64,000 nucleotides of DNA from Streptomyces sp. RPA4-2 (GTDB lineage Bacteria; Actinomycetota; Actinomycetes; Streptomycetales; Streptomycetaceae), in contig NZ_CP050975.2 of the NCBI RefSeq assembly GCF_012273515.2, positions 9,486,001 through 9,550,000 of the forward strand. Reading direction: 5' to 3'. A program made the translations under genes and the position numbers. Shown here in pieces: positions 25,727-34,811 of the stretch. Positions within the stretch are counted from its first letter, which is position 1; the number at the start of each line of letters is the position of its first letter. The notes beneath the pieces were generated by a model. The model was not told the origin of the DNA. It saw nothing but the letters and a program-made list of their open reading frames with translations, and ran no database searches.

Positions 25727-28036
25727 CTACACGGCGGGACCCCGGGAGGGCGCCGCCTGCCGGGCGGACGCGGACCCCGGGGACGGCACGTCGCCAGTCG
25801 AGACGGGGACGCCGAGCGGACGGGCCAGACCGACCACGCCCTCGTCCAGCCGCTGCAGATGCCGCAGGACACGCGTGGTGACCCGGTCGTGGCGGGGGCC
25901 GTCCGGTCCTTCCGGCTCCAGCAGGGCGGCGAGACTCGCGCCGGTCTCGGCCACGCCCTCCGTGTCGTCGTCCTCGACGCGCGCGACGAGCACCTCGATG
26001 TTGTGCGCGATGCGCCGGCCGGCCCTCTTCAGACGCGGATCGGCCGCGATGGTCTTGCTGTGGGGGAGAAGTTCCGCCGTCGCCGCCAGCGAGCGCGCGT
26101 GATAGGCGCACGTCTCCAGCAGGGCCACCAGATAGCGGGCCGTCTGGCGGCGGGAGCGCAGCGGCGTGATTGGATGGGTCAGCGGCTGGACGGAGGACCG
26201 CAGATCGTCCAGCGCCTTGTCGAGATCCCGTGCCCTGTCCAGCAGATCGAGCGTGGGGCCGCCACTGAGCTGGTCCACCGCCGCGCCCGTGACGTCCCCG
26301 AGCCGGCGCAACACCGTGGCCAGCAGTTCGTCGGTCCGGCGGTCGGTGTGCACCGGCAGGACCAGGGCGGCCGCGATGACCCCGCAGACGGCACCGAGCG
26401 CGGTCTCCTCGATGCGCAGGACCAGCACCGCGGTGCTGTAGGTGTTGAGCAGGGTGTACAGCAGGCCCAGCATCGCCGTGACGAAGAACGACATCAGGGC
26501 GTAGGACAGCGGCGCGGTGAAGAACATGGCGAAGATGAACAGCAGGACGAGCCCGAACGCCGTCCATGTGTGGGTGCCGACCAGGCCCGCCAGGAGGGCA
26601 CCGGCGACGACACCGAGGACGGTGCCGATGAGCCGGCGGTACCCCTTGACGAGGATCTCCCCGGTGGACGCCGTGTTCAGGAACACGACCCAGCAGGTCA
26701 GCACCGCCCAGTACCAGCGCTGACTGGAGAGGAACTCGCCGCCGACGATGGCCAGCGCCGAGCCGGCCGACACCTGGACCGCGGTCCGCGTCGTCGGACG
26801 CTCCCAGCCTCTGCGGTCGCTCTCCTCCTGCTCGGCCTCCTCGGACCCGGCGATGGAGACGTCCTCCGCGTCCAGCTCCTCGCGGGACCGGGTCGTCGAC
26901 GGAGTGTCGTCGGACTCGTCCTGCGGCCCGTCGAGAGCCAGTCGCAGACCGAGCACGGAGCGCGCCGTCTCGCCGATGCCGCGGAAGACGTCCTGCACGG
27001 CGGTCGAGGCCTGCGGCAGGTTCTCCTCGTCGCGGTAGCCGAGGAGCCGGTTGCGCAGGTGGGCCAGCGCGGTGCCGCGGTCGTCGGTGATCGGGCGCAG
27101 GACCAGCAGGCGCAGCGCGTCGAGATCGCGGCGCAGGGTTGCGGTGATGCCGTCCTGGGCCCGGAGGCGGTCTCCGGCGGCGGGAACGGGTGCGTGCGGA
27201 AGGTGCAGGGTGAGCGTGTCGGCCCGTTCCGCGCTGCGGGCGGTGAGCAGGAGCACGCCGAGCCGCTCGGCGGCGATCTCGGCGTCGGCGACACGGCGCT
27301 GCACGAGCGAGGCGGTGGCGCTGTCGCTGGTCCCCTCCGCCAGCTGTCCCTGGATCATCATCGCGCTCTCGTGGAGCCGGGCCGTGTGCCGCCGCAGATC
27401 CTCCAGTGCCTTCTCCACGCGGTCGGGTCCGGCGTCCAGCAGTTCGATCTGGGCGGACACGAGCTGGGCGATGCGGGCCCGGAAGGCCTTCCGCAGCCGC
27501 TCCAGAACGCGTTCGGGCGTCTCGGGCACGACGACGAACCGCACCAGCGCGCTGCACACGAACGCGATGGCTAGCGTGACGCACAGGCCGGGCAGCGCGG
27601 AGAAGGTGGCCCTGACGAAGAGCGAGACGAAGTAGATCTGGAACCCGATGAGTCCCAGGGCGGTCCCGCGGTCCCCGAACCGGCGGCTGTACACCGCGGC
27701 GAAGATCAGCGCGATGAAGAAGAGGTCGCCCACGACGACGGTCTTGTTGAGCAGCGCCCCCAGCGACATCGCGGCGAGCGCCACGGGTAGTCCGAGCAGG
27801 AGCGTCAGTGCCTGTTCGCGGCGCTGTTTGTCCTTGATGGCGAAGGTGCCGACCATGGCCGCCATGGCTCCGGCCACCATGTGCGTCACATCTACACTCA
27901 GGACAGCCAGTACGGCGAGCGTGAGCGCGATGGCGCCCACCGTCCGCAGCCCGGCCATGAGCCGCAGCAGCCCGGGATCCGATGCCTCGAATCGGTCCCA
28001 GATCCTTGTCCGGCCCGCCCGTGTCGCTGTCCTCAC
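25727..28036 (-). CDS. FUSC-family (aromatic acid exporter-like) membrane protein
   Basis: 769 aa from GTG (rc of 28034-28036), behind GAAAGG. Two membrane blocks of about six helices each (about 25-175 and 405-550) flank a cytoplasmic region of some 230 residues with a Ser/Glu-rich acidic linker (about 365-395). A second soluble domain closes the protein (550-769). This duplicated layout is that of FUSC/YccS/AaeB proteins, which export aromatic or other organic acids. No periplasmic adaptor partner is expected in a Gram-positive. Substrate unknown. Confidence 0.82.
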   Translation of the reverse strand: MRTATRAGRTRIWDRFEASDPGLLRLMAGLRTVGAIALTLAVLAVLSVDVTHMVAGAMAAMVGTFAIKDKQRREQALTLLLGLPVALAAMSLGALLNKTVVVGDLFFIALIFAAVYSRRFGDRGTALGLIGFQIYFVSLFVRATFSALPGLCVTLAIAFVCSALVRFVVVPETPERVLERLRKAFRARIAQLVSAQIELLDAGPDRVEKALEDLRRHTARLHESAMMIQGQLAEGTSDSATASLVQRRVADAEIAAERLGVLLLTARSAERADTLTLHLPHAPVPAAGDRLRAQDGITATLRRDLDALRLLVLRPITDDRGTALAHLRNRLLGYRDEENLPQASTAVQDVFRGIGETARSVLGLRLALDGPQDESDDTPSTTRSREELDAEDVSIAGSEEAEQEESDRRGWERPTTRTAVQVSAGSALAIVGGEFLSSQRWYWAVLTCWVVFLNTASTGEILVKGYRRLIGTVLGVVAGALLAGLVGTHTWTAFGLVLLFIFAMFFTAPLSYALMSFFVTAMLGLLYTLLNTYSTAVLVLRIEETALGAVCGVIAAALVLPVHTDRRTDELLATVLRRLGDVTGAAVDQLSGGPTLDLLDRARDLDKALDDLRSSVQPLTHPITPLRSRRQTARYLVALLETCAYHARSLAATAELLPHSKTIAADPRLKRAGRRIAHNIEVLVARVEDDDTEGVAETGASLAALLEPEGPDGPRHDRVTTRVLRHLQRLDEGVVGLARPLGVPVSTGDVPSPGSASARQAAPSRGPAV

Positions 28037-28204
28037 GCTGCCTTTCGTCCCCGCTCTCCGCCATGATCAGCGTTTCCCAGCATGGCACGAGTCGCTGTCC
28101 GTGCTGTCGAGCGGGGGCCAAGGGCTGTCCCGTGATCCCCGGCGCGCGCACGACGACAGGTACGGCCACCGCGCGCTGATCCACCGGCGTTTACGGGACC
28201 AGCC

Positions 28205-28540
28205 CTAGCGACACTCGAGGAAGACCTCGTCGCTGTAGCACCACGCCCAGGTCTCGCCCTCCTCGGCCGACCGGGCGATCGGATGCCCCGTCCGTTCGTG
28301 GTGTGCCGTGGCGTGCCGGCCGCGGGAGCTGTCGCAGCAGCCCAGGTGACCGCAGGTGAGGCAGCGCCGGAGGTGCACCCACCGTTGTCCTTGGGCGGCG
28401 CACTCCGCGCAACCGGTCGCGACGTCGGGTCCTTCGCCGGTCCCGGGGGAGGACCCGATGCCCGGCACCACCTGCCCCAGGTGCGAACAGCTCCTCCCTT
28501 CGGGGCGTCCCCCGTCGGCGGCGACCGTCCATGTCCCCAT
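28205..28540 (-). CDS. UBP-type zinc-finger protein
   Basis: 111 aa from ATG (rc of 28538-28540) with GGAGG four bases upstream. The C-terminal 70 residues match the ubiquitin-hydrolase zinc finger: C.EC, RRCLTCGHLGCCD, HATAHHERTGHPI and WAWCYSDEVFLE. Bacterial members are small stand-alone proteins of unknown role; ubiquitin itself is absent. It lies upstream of the FUSC gene in the same direction but 168 nt away. Confidence 0.88.
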   Translation of the reverse strand: MGTWTVAADGGRPEGRSCSHLGQVVPGIGSSPGTGEGPDVATGCAECAAQGQRWVHLRRCLTCGHLGCCDSSRGRHATAHHERTGHPIARSAEEGETWAWCYSDEVFLECR

Positions 28541-28899
28541 CGGTCCTCCACGGCGTAGGCGGGGTTTTCCTCCGGGCGACGGTGCCCGGCCCCACCCGTT
28601 CAGAAAATCACGGTGCCCCATCGATTGGCCGATGCGGGCTGCTCGGGCCGGGTCCCGCGTCCGGCCGTGGTCCCGTGTCCGGCCGTGCCCCGACGCCCCG
28701 GAACCGTGTCCGTCGCGTCCGCGCCGCGCACCGCCGCCGACCCGACGGGCGCGGACGCCGCCGTGGCCGTGGTCGACGCGGTAGAAAGCCTGCGCCGAGA
28801 GACCTGACCCGGTGATTCGTTGATCCGATCAGCTGGTGACATGCTCGGAGAACGAGTGAGCGCGAGGCAAGGAAACGCCTGGCGTGTGCCGCGCGCGGA
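28541..28899. other. 359-nt intergenic region with possible gene remnant
   Basis: A plus-strand frame ending at the TGA at 28805-28807 has strong G/C third positions over its last ~33 codons (ending VVDAVESLRRET) but no plausible start, so it may be a remnant. A direct repeat of about 18 bp (gtcccg(c/t)gtccggccgtg) occurs near 28654-28690. Confidence 0.3.
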
Positions 28900-29889
28900 T
28901 CAGCAGGGCTGACGCCACACCCCGAGCTCCAGCTTCTTGCGCATGGAGGACAGCTTCAGTCTGCGTGACTCGGCGCAGAACGCGCTCGTCGGCTCCTTGT
29001 ACTCGACATGGAAGACCGCCTTGCCCGCCGCGATGAACGGACTGAGCCGCGCGCACTCGTCGTACTGGGCGCACTCCTCGTTGACCGCGAAGTCGAAGTC
29101 GCCCAGGAGCTGAGGGATCTGCGGAAGGTCGTTCTTGAGCCCCACGGACATCCCGCGCGCGTGTGTGATGCGGGCGATCATGCGGTTGTACGCCAGCTGG
29201 TCGCGCGCGGTCAGCGGGAACCCGGTGTCGTTGCCGTACCCCTCCACGAGGTCGGGTTCCACCGCGTCGAACCCCTTGTCGCGGCACATGTCGACGCGGC
29301 GTTCCATGATCGGCCGTAGTACGGACAGACGGCGGATGTCCAGCCAGCGTTCGCCCGCCCAGCCGTTGTCGGCCCCCAGCACCGAGCGTGGGAAGTCGTC
29401 CTTGTCGGGCCGGAAGTTCTCCCAGGCGCCTACGTTGACGTAGCAGATGACCCTGCGGCCGGCACGGTGGAGACGGGCCACGTCCGCCGCGGTGTTCTCG
29501 AAGCCGTCGATGTCGTAGACGGGCACGTCGGCCGAGGGCCGGACCTCTCCGTCGAGCTGCCACTGCCAGGCCACCCCCGGCCTGGGCTGCCAGCGTCCGG
29601 GCCGGTGACGGCCGGTGGCGGCCGGTGCGGTGGAGCCGGCCGAGGCGGTCGCGCCGCCGCCGGGTGGCGGCCGGTGCGTCGCGCCGGGGGAGCCGTCGGC
29701 CGGGCCGTCCGAAGAAGGATCACGACCGTCGGAAGAAGGATGACGACCGTCCGAAGCCGGATGACGTCCGTCCGCGGAAGGGCGTCCGCCCGAGGCCCGG
29801 TCCTGGCCGTCGGACCCGGAGCACCCCGTCAGCATCGCGGCCACCAACAGGCCGACCAGTGTCAGGCGCGCCCCCGCGGAGTGTCTCAT
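28900..29889 (-). CDS. GH114-family lipoprotein, Ega3-like endo-alpha-1,4-galactosaminidase
   Basis: 329 aa from ATG (rc of 29887-29889), overlapping the previous stop (ATGA). A lipoprotein signal peptide ends in lipobox LTGC (20-23). A disordered Asp/Gly/Ser/Pro-rich linker (28-95) contains repeated SDGR(H/D)P units. The TIM-barrel domain (100-329) carries VICYVNVGAWENFR, FDAVEPDLVEGYGN (Glu211, Asp213) and DFDFAVNEECAQYDEC (Glu271), all hallmarks of the GH114/TM1410 family. Fungal Ega3 of this family cleaves galactosamine-rich polymer. The lipoprotein would sit on the outer face of the membrane. Last gene of the exopolysaccharide operon. Confidence 0.85.
   Translation of the reverse strand: MRHSAGARLTLVGLLVAAMLTGCSGSDGQDRASGGRPSADGRHPASDGRHPSSDGRDPSSDGPADGSPGATHRPPPGGGATASAGSTAPAATGRHRPGRWQPRPGVAWQWQLDGEVRPSADVPVYDIDGFENTAADVARLHRAGRRVICYVNVGAWENFRPDKDDFPRSVLGADNGWAGERWLDIRRLSVLRPIMERRVDMCRDKGFDAVEPDLVEGYGNDTGFPLTARDQLAYNRMIARITHARGMSVGLKNDLPQIPQLLGDFDFAVNEECAQYDECARLSPFIAAGKAVFHVEYKEPTSAFCAESRRLKLSSMRKKLELGVWRQPC
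29714..29776. repeat. Three 21-bp in-frame repeats in the lipoprotein linker
   Basis: Copies at 29714-29734, 29735-29755 and 29756-29776 encode the SDGR(H/D)P-type heptads in the linker of the GH114 lipoprotein. The period (7 codons) keeps the frame, so repeat number can vary without loss of function. Confidence 0.85.
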
Positions 29890-30548
29890 CGCTCCGCCCC
29901 GCTCAGCGCGGGAGTCAACTGCGCCCAGGGATTCGGGGGTTCGCCGGTCACGGGTCCCGAGACCGCCGCGCCGCGTTCGCGCGCGGTGCGCACGGCGAGC
30001 GGCACCAGCGCCTCGGGCACACCGTAGACCAGATGGCAGAACCTCTCGGGCGGGTGCCGGGCGGTCCACGCCGGTCGGCTGAACGCGGACACGTACGTCG
30101 ACCAGTGCCCCTCGAAGGTGACGATCAGGTCGGCGACGCGGGCGTAGCCGGGAGCCGGATGGACCCCCGGATTGAGGACGACGGTCCCGACGCCCAGCCG
30201 GCGGACCTCCCGCACCAGCCTTCTGCAGGCGGGGAGTTCGGCCGGAGCCGAGGTCACCTGGTCCAGGAAGCAGCCGTCGGCCGCGTACCACTCCCGGTGC
30301 CGCGCGACGTCGCCCGCGACCTCCGCCCGGGGACGCGCGCCGTAGTCGGTGTCCACATATCCGAGCAGGCGCGCGCCGGCCGCCCGCAGCGCCCCGGCCG
30401 CCGCGGTGAACGCGGGGTCGGGGCTCGTGCCGGGTCCGTTCGCGGGATTGAGGACGACCGCGTACGTGTGGGTGGCGGCCGTGATCAGCCGGTGCCAGGC
30501 ACCGGGGTCCTCGGCCGGATGGACATACAGCGGAATCAGCAGACTCAT
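29886..30548 (-). CDS. Spherulin-4 family protein, GH135 (Sph3)-like
   Basis: 220 aa from ATG (rc of 30546-30548), overlapping both neighbours by ATGA. The barrel-type motifs of the spherulin-4/Sph3 family are present: LLIPLYVHP at the start, VVLNPANGPG (31-40), LLGYVDTDYG (61-70), GCFLDQVTS (92-100), VVLNPGVHP and VTFEGHW (Glu146). In fungal Sph3, a neighbouring Asp-Glu pair and a later Glu are critical; here the pair reads Asp96-Gln97. No signal peptide, so it would be cytoplasmic unless exported by another route. Context next to GH114 and a CE18-like gene supports exopolysaccharide processing. Confidence 0.82.
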   Translation of the reverse strand: MSLLIPLYVHPAEDPGAWHRLITAATHTYAVVLNPANGPGTSPDPAFTAAAGALRAAGARLLGYVDTDYGARPRAEVAGDVARHREWYAADGCFLDQVTSAPAELPACRRLVREVRRLGVGTVVLNPGVHPAPGYARVADLIVTFEGHWSTYVSAFSRPAWTARHPPERFCHLVYGVPEALVPLAVRTARERGAAVSGPVTGEPPNPWAQLTPALSGAER

Positions 30549-31471
30549 GGCGCGCGGCCGCCTTCCGGGCCGAGGGGCGGGTTCGCGGTCGTGGCCGCCC
30601 AGAGCGCAGTCAGGGAGTCCTCCAAGGTGTGGGACGGCCGCCAGTCCAGGGCGTGGGCGGCGGCGGTGATGTCGGAGCACTGCCACGACACCTGACCCGA
30701 GCGCGCGGATCCACCGCCGTTCTCCTCGATCCGCCCCCGGAAGCCCGCGGTGCGCGCCAGCGTCCGTACCAGCTCGCGCACCGGGACAGCCTCCCCTCCG
30801 CCGATGTTGAGGACATGGGGCAGCGGCCCGGCCGCCGTGACCGCGAGCGCCGCCGCCTCCGCCACGTCGCGTACGTCCACGAAGTCGCGGTAGGCCGACA
30901 GGTCGCCCAGCCGGATCACCGCGTCCGGGTCCTGACCGGCCGCGCGCAGCAGCCCGGCGATCCGGCCGGGCAGCCCGGTGGCCGGCGCACCGGGTCCCAC
31001 CGGGTTGCCCACGCGCAGCACCACCGCGTCGAGTCCGGACGTGGTGACGGCGACCGTGCCGGCGAGCTTGCTGGCGCCGTAGGCGGTGACGGGCCCAGTG
31101 GCCGCCGACTCGCCCACCGCCGTCTCCGGGACGCCGGGGCCGTACTCGGCGGCCGAGCCCAGATGGACGAGACGTGCGGCGGGTGCCGCCTCCCGCAGTG
31201 CCGCGCACAGCACGGCGGGGCCACGGGAGTTGGCCTCGGTGAGCGTCACGGCGTCGCCGTCGGTGGATCCCGCGCAGTTGATCACGGCGTCGGGCGCCAC
31301 CGACGCCATGGCCTTGGCCAGCAGGTCCGTTCGGGCGGTGGCGAGGTCGACGCCCAGGTCCGCGGCGGCTGAGCGCCCGCCGCCGAGCACGTGGGTGCCC
31401 GGCAGGGCACGCAGCCGCTCGACGACGTGAGCGCCCAGATAGCCGGTGAAGCCCAGGACGAGAATGCGCAT
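30545..31471 (-). CDS. NAD-dependent epimerase/dehydratase (SDR), UDP-sugar epimerase-like
   Basis: 308 aa from ATG (rc of 31469-31471). Extended SDR: nucleotide motif LGFTGYLGAH (G-x2-G-x2-G, residues 7-13), HLGSAAEYG, catalytic YGASK, then RVGNPVGPG and DFVDVRDVA. It would interconvert or dehydrate a nucleotide sugar in the cytoplasm. In the fungal galactosaminogalactan pathway the corresponding step is Uge3 (UDP-Glc/GlcNAc 4-epimerase); this protein is a candidate equivalent, not a proven one. Only 7 nt separate it from the nucleotidyltransferase gene, and it overlaps the spherulin-4 gene by 4 nt. Confidence 0.83.
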   Translation of the reverse strand: MRILVLGFTGYLGAHVVERLRALPGTHVLGGGRSAAADLGVDLATARTDLLAKAMASVAPDAVINCAGSTDGDAVTLTEANSRGPAVLCAALREAAPAARLVHLGSAAEYGPGVPETAVGESAATGPVTAYGASKLAGTVAVTTSGLDAVVLRVGNPVGPGAPATGLPGRIAGLLRAAGQDPDAVIRLGDLSAYRDFVDVRDVAEAAALAVTAAGPLPHVLNIGGGEAVPVRELVRTLARTAGFRGRIEENGGGSARSGQVSWQCSDITAAAHALDWRPSHTLEDSLTALWAATTANPPLGPEGGRAP

Positions 31472-31478
31472 GCGGTGG

Positions 31479-32192
31479 TCAGGCTCCCTTGAGCAGCATC
31501 GACTTGCGGGTGGTGAATTCGGCGTTGGCCCGGTCGTAGTCGTCGGGGCGACCTATGTCGAGCCAGTACCCGTCGAACTCGTAGGCGTGCGGGGATTTCT
31601 GAGCCTTCAGCAGGTCGAGCACCAGCTCGTCGAAGCCCAGTGGCAGGCCCGCGGTGTAGCCGTCGAGAGTCGACTTCGACAGTCCGTAGACGCCCATGGA
31701 GACGTTGTAGTCCATGCTCGGCTTCTCGGTGAACCCGACGACCCTGCTCGCGTGGGTGGTCAGTACCCCGAAGTCGATGTGCACCTTGCGGGTGTAGGTG
31801 GCGATGGTCAGCGGAGCGTCCGAGGCCCGGTGCTGCCGCAGGACGTCGGCGTAGTCGAGGTCGGTGAGGATGTCGCCGTTCATCACCAGGAACGACTCGG
31901 GCAGGCGCTCGCGCATGGTGAGCAGCGGGCCCATGGTGCCGAGCGGGCTCTCCTCGGTGGCGTAGTCGACGGCCATGCCCCACTGCGAACCGTCGCCGAC
32001 ATAGGCGCGGATGATCTCGCCGAGGTGCCCGATGGCGATGGTGCAGCCGGTGAATCCGGCCGTGGCGAGCTGGCGCAGCACGATCTCGAGGATGGCGTGC
32101 TGGTCACCGATGGGAACGAGCGGCTTGGGCAGCGCGGTGGTGTAGGGCCGCAGCCGGACGCCCTTGCCTCCCGCCAGGATCACTGCGTGCAT
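31479..32192 (-). CDS. Sugar-1-phosphate nucleotidyltransferase
   Basis: 237 aa from ATG (rc of 32190-32192), behind GGAGGAG. Signature AVILAGGKGVRLRPYTTALPK (3-23), VMNGDILTDLDY for metal binding and FTEKPSMDYNVSMGVY. The protein is the short form without the left-handed beta-helix acyltransferase domain. It would activate a hexose-1-phosphate as an NDP-sugar for the following dehydratase and epimerase. Nucleotide and sugar specificity cannot be read from sequence. Operon member, 31 nt after the dehydratase gene. Confidence 0.88.
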   Translation of the reverse strand: MHAVILAGGKGVRLRPYTTALPKPLVPIGDQHAILEIVLRQLATAGFTGCTIAIGHLGEIIRAYVGDGSQWGMAVDYATEESPLGTMGPLLTMRERLPESFLVMNGDILTDLDYADVLRQHRASDAPLTIATYTRKVHIDFGVLTTHASRVVGFTEKPSMDYNVSMGVYGLSKSTLDGYTAGLPLGFDELVLDLLKAQKSPHAYEFDGYWLDIGRPDDYDRANAEFTTRKSMLLKGA

Positions 32193-32223
32193 GGGACTCC
32201 TCCTTCATGGACGTGCCGGACGG

Positions 32224-33225
32224 TCAGATGTTGTAGATGCCGGTCTTGTAGCGGCCGAGATTGGCCGGGTCGCGGAAGAACTCCACGGTGTGCGCGAGAC
32301 CCTGCTCCAGGTCGTGGCCGGGGCTCCAGCCGGTCGCCTCGGCCAGCCGCGTCGCGTCGGCGACCAGCCGCATCACCTCGGAGTTGGCGGGCCGGATGCG
32401 CTGGGCGTCCTCGCACACCTCGATGGCGGTGTCCATCACCTTGCCGATCAGCGTGACCAGGTCGCCGACCGAGATCTCGCCTCCGGTACCGGCGTTGAAG
32501 GTACGGCCGACCACCTGTGCGGCGGGTGCGGTACCGACGGCGAGGAAGGCCTGCGCGGTGTCCTTGACGTAGGTGAAGTCGCGGGTGGGGCGCAGATCGC
32601 CGAGGGTGATGGTGTGCGCGCCGGCCGCCACCTGTCCGATGACGCTCGGGATCACCGCGCGCATCGACTGGCGGGGGCCGAAGGTGTTGAACGGCCGAAG
32701 CGTCACCACCGGGGTGTCGAAGCTCGCGTGGTAGCTGTCGGCGAGCCGGTCCCCTCCCGCCTTCGAAGCGGCGTACGGCGACTGGGTGTTGATGGGGTGG
32801 TCCTCGGTGATCGGGACGGTCTGCGCGGTGCCGTAGGTCTCACTGGTGGAGGTGTGCACCAGACGCGGGATGCCGAGGGCGCGCACCGCCTCCAGGACGT
32901 TGAGCGTGCCGGTGACGTTGGTGTCCACATAGCTGTGCGGGGCCTGGTAGGAGTACGGGATGGCGATGAGGGCGGCCAAGTGGTAGACGCAGTCGGCGCC
33001 TTCGAGGAGACCACGGACCGAGCCGGGGTCCCGGACGTCTCCGAGGACGATCTCCACCTGGTCGAGGACGTCGGAGGGCAGGGTCTCCAGCCAGCCGTAG
33101 GAGGCGAAGGAGTTGTACTGCGCCATGGCCCTCACCCGGTGCCCGGAGGCGACCAGTGCCTCGGTGAGGTGAGAGCCGATGAAACCCTCGGCTCCGGTGA
33201 CGGCGGCGAGCGGTGCGGAGGTCAA
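32224..33225 (-). CDS. NDP-sugar 4,6-dehydratase / epimerase (LegB-like SDR)
   Basis: 333 aa from TTG (rc of 33223-33225) with GGAAGG upstream; the frame runs on upstream only through non-coding repeats. Motifs: AVTGAEGFIGSHL (8-20), LGDVRDPGS, STSETYG, SPYAASK (catalytic Tyr/Lys), RPFNTFGPRQ. This is the family of UDP-GlcNAc/GDP-mannose 4,6-dehydratases and LegB. It would produce a 4-keto-6-deoxy or epimerised NDP-sugar precursor for the polymer. No matching aminotransferase is in the operon, so simple epimerisation is as likely as deoxysugar formation. Confidence 0.85.
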   Translation of the reverse strand: MTSAPLAAVTGAEGFIGSHLTEALVASGHRVRAMAQYNSFASYGWLETLPSDVLDQVEIVLGDVRDPGSVRGLLEGADCVYHLAALIAIPYSYQAPHSYVDTNVTGTLNVLEAVRALGIPRLVHTSTSETYGTAQTVPITEDHPINTQSPYAASKAGGDRLADSYHASFDTPVVTLRPFNTFGPRQSMRAVIPSVIGQVAAGAHTITLGDLRPTRDFTYVKDTAQAFLAVGTAPAAQVVGRTFNAGTGGEISVGDLVTLIGKVMDTAIEVCEDAQRIRPANSEVMRLVADATRLAEATGWSPGHDLEQGLAHTVEFFRDPANLGRYKTGIYNI

Positions 33226-33289
33226 CGCGTGTTTCCTTCCGGTCGGTTGCGCGGATCGGTTCGAGGCGTCGCGCACGGCCCTACGGGGG

Positions 33290-33425
33290 CCGGCTTCGTG
33301 CGGTGGTGCCGGACGTGGTGCGGTGTCCGGTGGTGCGTGGTTCCGTACGGCCGGGCGCCGGCGGTGCCTGGTTCCGTACGACGGCGCGGTGTCCGTTGGC
33401 GCGTGGTGGCGTACGGCGGCCCCGG
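33290..33425. repeat. Degenerate direct repeats inside the exopolysaccharide operon
   Basis: Repeated gcggtgtccg, gcgtggt and tggttccgtacg elements in three imperfect copies occupy the 209-nt gap between the 12-TM gene and the dehydratase gene. No coding signal. They may mark a recombination point or an internal promoter region. Confidence 0.5.
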
Positions 33426-33434
33426 CCTGGCGGG

Positions 33435-34811
33435 TCAGGCATGCGAGGCGGGGCGCCCGAGCAGCCGCAGCGCGCACACCGTGAGACACAGCGCGGCGGC
33501 TCCGCAGGACAGGGGCAGCACCGCCGTGCCAGGTGGCAGCGGGAACAGGGTGAGCGTTCCGGCCGCCGCCGCTGCCGTGAGGCACACCCCGGCCGGTGTC
33601 CAGGCCACCCCGAACGCCTGGAGCAGCAGCGCCGTCCACAGCGTCGCCGCGAGCGGCAGCAGCGAGGCCGGCTCGGCACCGGTGAGCAGGGCCGCGGGCA
33701 GCAGCGGAAGCAGATAGACGAGCAGACACAGGGCGAGGACACCGGCCGAACGCCACCGGAACGCGGCCGGGGTGGCGGTCGCCCGCAGGGCCGCCACCGA
33801 GAGTCCCCGGTAGCGGTACAGCAGCCACTCGGCCGGTCCCATGCTGACGGTCAGCACGATCACGCCGTACGGATCCCGGTGGCCCTCCAGGAGCACCAGC
33901 AACCCCGCGGCCAGGCCGAACAGTCCGTAGGGCAGCGACCGCAGCAGCCGGGGCCGCGTGTCGTCCGCCACCGGGACGGCGACCAGAGTGGTCCGCAGGG
34001 CCCAGGCGGCCGCGGCGACCGTCCCGAGGAGCGCCAGCAGCGGCAGCCCGGCGCGCAGCAGCGTGCCCGGCTCCCACCACGGCAGCACCGCGGCGCCGCC
34101 GATCAGCGGGGTGAGCGCGGCCAGCAGCAGCCGCTCCCGGCCCAGCACCAGCAACACCCCGGCAGCCGCCAGATACACCGACTGCGCGGCCGCGACCAGG
34201 GTCGCGGTACCGGCCCCGGCGAGGGCTGCCCCGGCGGGCGTCGCCACGAGCGCGCCCAGGGGCGCGCCCTTGAGGAGCGTGCGGCCCGCCTCCCTGCGAC
34301 CCGTGGTCATCCGCAGATAGGCCCGGTGCCCCAGCGCCTGCCCCCAGGCCCAGGACACCAGCCCGGCCAGGATGAGGACATGGGTGTGGCGGTCGGCCTG
34401 CCACAGCCGCGCGGACAGCAGATAGGCCAGTCCCGGCAGCGCGAACAGGGCTCCGCGCAGGGCGCACCGCACATGGTCGGGGCGCCACGGATCGGACGGC
34501 TTCGCGGGCTCGGGGAAGGTGCGTGGCACCCGCTCGAACAGGGTGGAGGCGAGCGAGAAGAGATGGGGGTGTCCGTACCGCTGCTGGATCACCTCCGCGG
34601 TCAGTCCCTCCGACTCCAGCAGCGCCGCCACCTCGTAGGGGTGGACGGCGGGTCCCACGCGGTCGGCCAGCTCGGCGGCGAGCCGGTCGACCGCGTCGTG
34701 GTCCGGGCCCTGGTCCGGCAGACGCAGGGCGAGGGTGCGGTCCTCGGCGAGCCGGAAGGACAGCGTGTCCCCTTCCGCCGCGCCGGGTTCGAGCGCCATC
34801 GGTCCGCTCAT
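33435..34811 (-). CDS. Polytopic (about 12 TM) membrane protein, candidate exopolysaccharide transporter
   Basis: 458 aa from ATG (rc of 34809-34811), overlapping the glycosyltransferase stop by ATGA. The first 115 residues are soluble with an acidic head and HPYEVAALLESEGLTAEVIQ. About twelve hydrophobic helices fill 118-455. No known signature was recognised. Its position directly behind a PelF-type glycosyltransferase suggests the role of PelG or of the membrane half of fungal Gtb3: polymer synthesis or export. That is inference from context; length and helix number match PelG but the soluble N-terminal domain does not. Confidence 0.6.
   Translation of the reverse strand: MSGPMALEPGAAEGDTLSFRLAEDRTLALRLPDQGPDHDAVDRLAAELADRVGPAVHPYEVAALLESEGLTAEVIQQRYGHPHLFSLASTLFERVPRTFPEPAKPSDPWRPDHVRCALRGALFALPGLAYLLSARLWQADRHTHVLILAGLVSWAWGQALGHRAYLRMTTGRREAGRTLLKGAPLGALVATPAGAALAGAGTATLVAAAQSVYLAAAGVLLVLGRERLLLAALTPLIGGAAVLPWWEPGTLLRAGLPLLALLGTVAAAAWALRTTLVAVPVADDTRPRLLRSLPYGLFGLAAGLLVLLEGHRDPYGVIVLTVSMGPAEWLLYRYRGLSVAALRATATPAAFRWRSAGVLALCLLVYLLPLLPAALLTGAEPASLLPLAATLWTALLLQAFGVAWTPAGVCLTAAAAAGTLTLFPLPPGTAVLPLSCGAAALCLTVCALRLLGRPASHA

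Noticed and set aside
25700..27574. Plus-strand frame of over 600 codons opposite the FUSC gene
   Set aside because: Low-complexity Arg/Gly/Gln/Val composition, no domain, fully antisense to a membrane protein with clear helices.
28613..28807. 64-residue plus-strand gene
   Set aside because: Coding-like only in the last third and no convincing start; treated as a possible remnant.
29714..29776. Repeat as regulatory iterons
   Set aside because: It lies inside a coding linker and keeps the frame, so it is a protein repeat.
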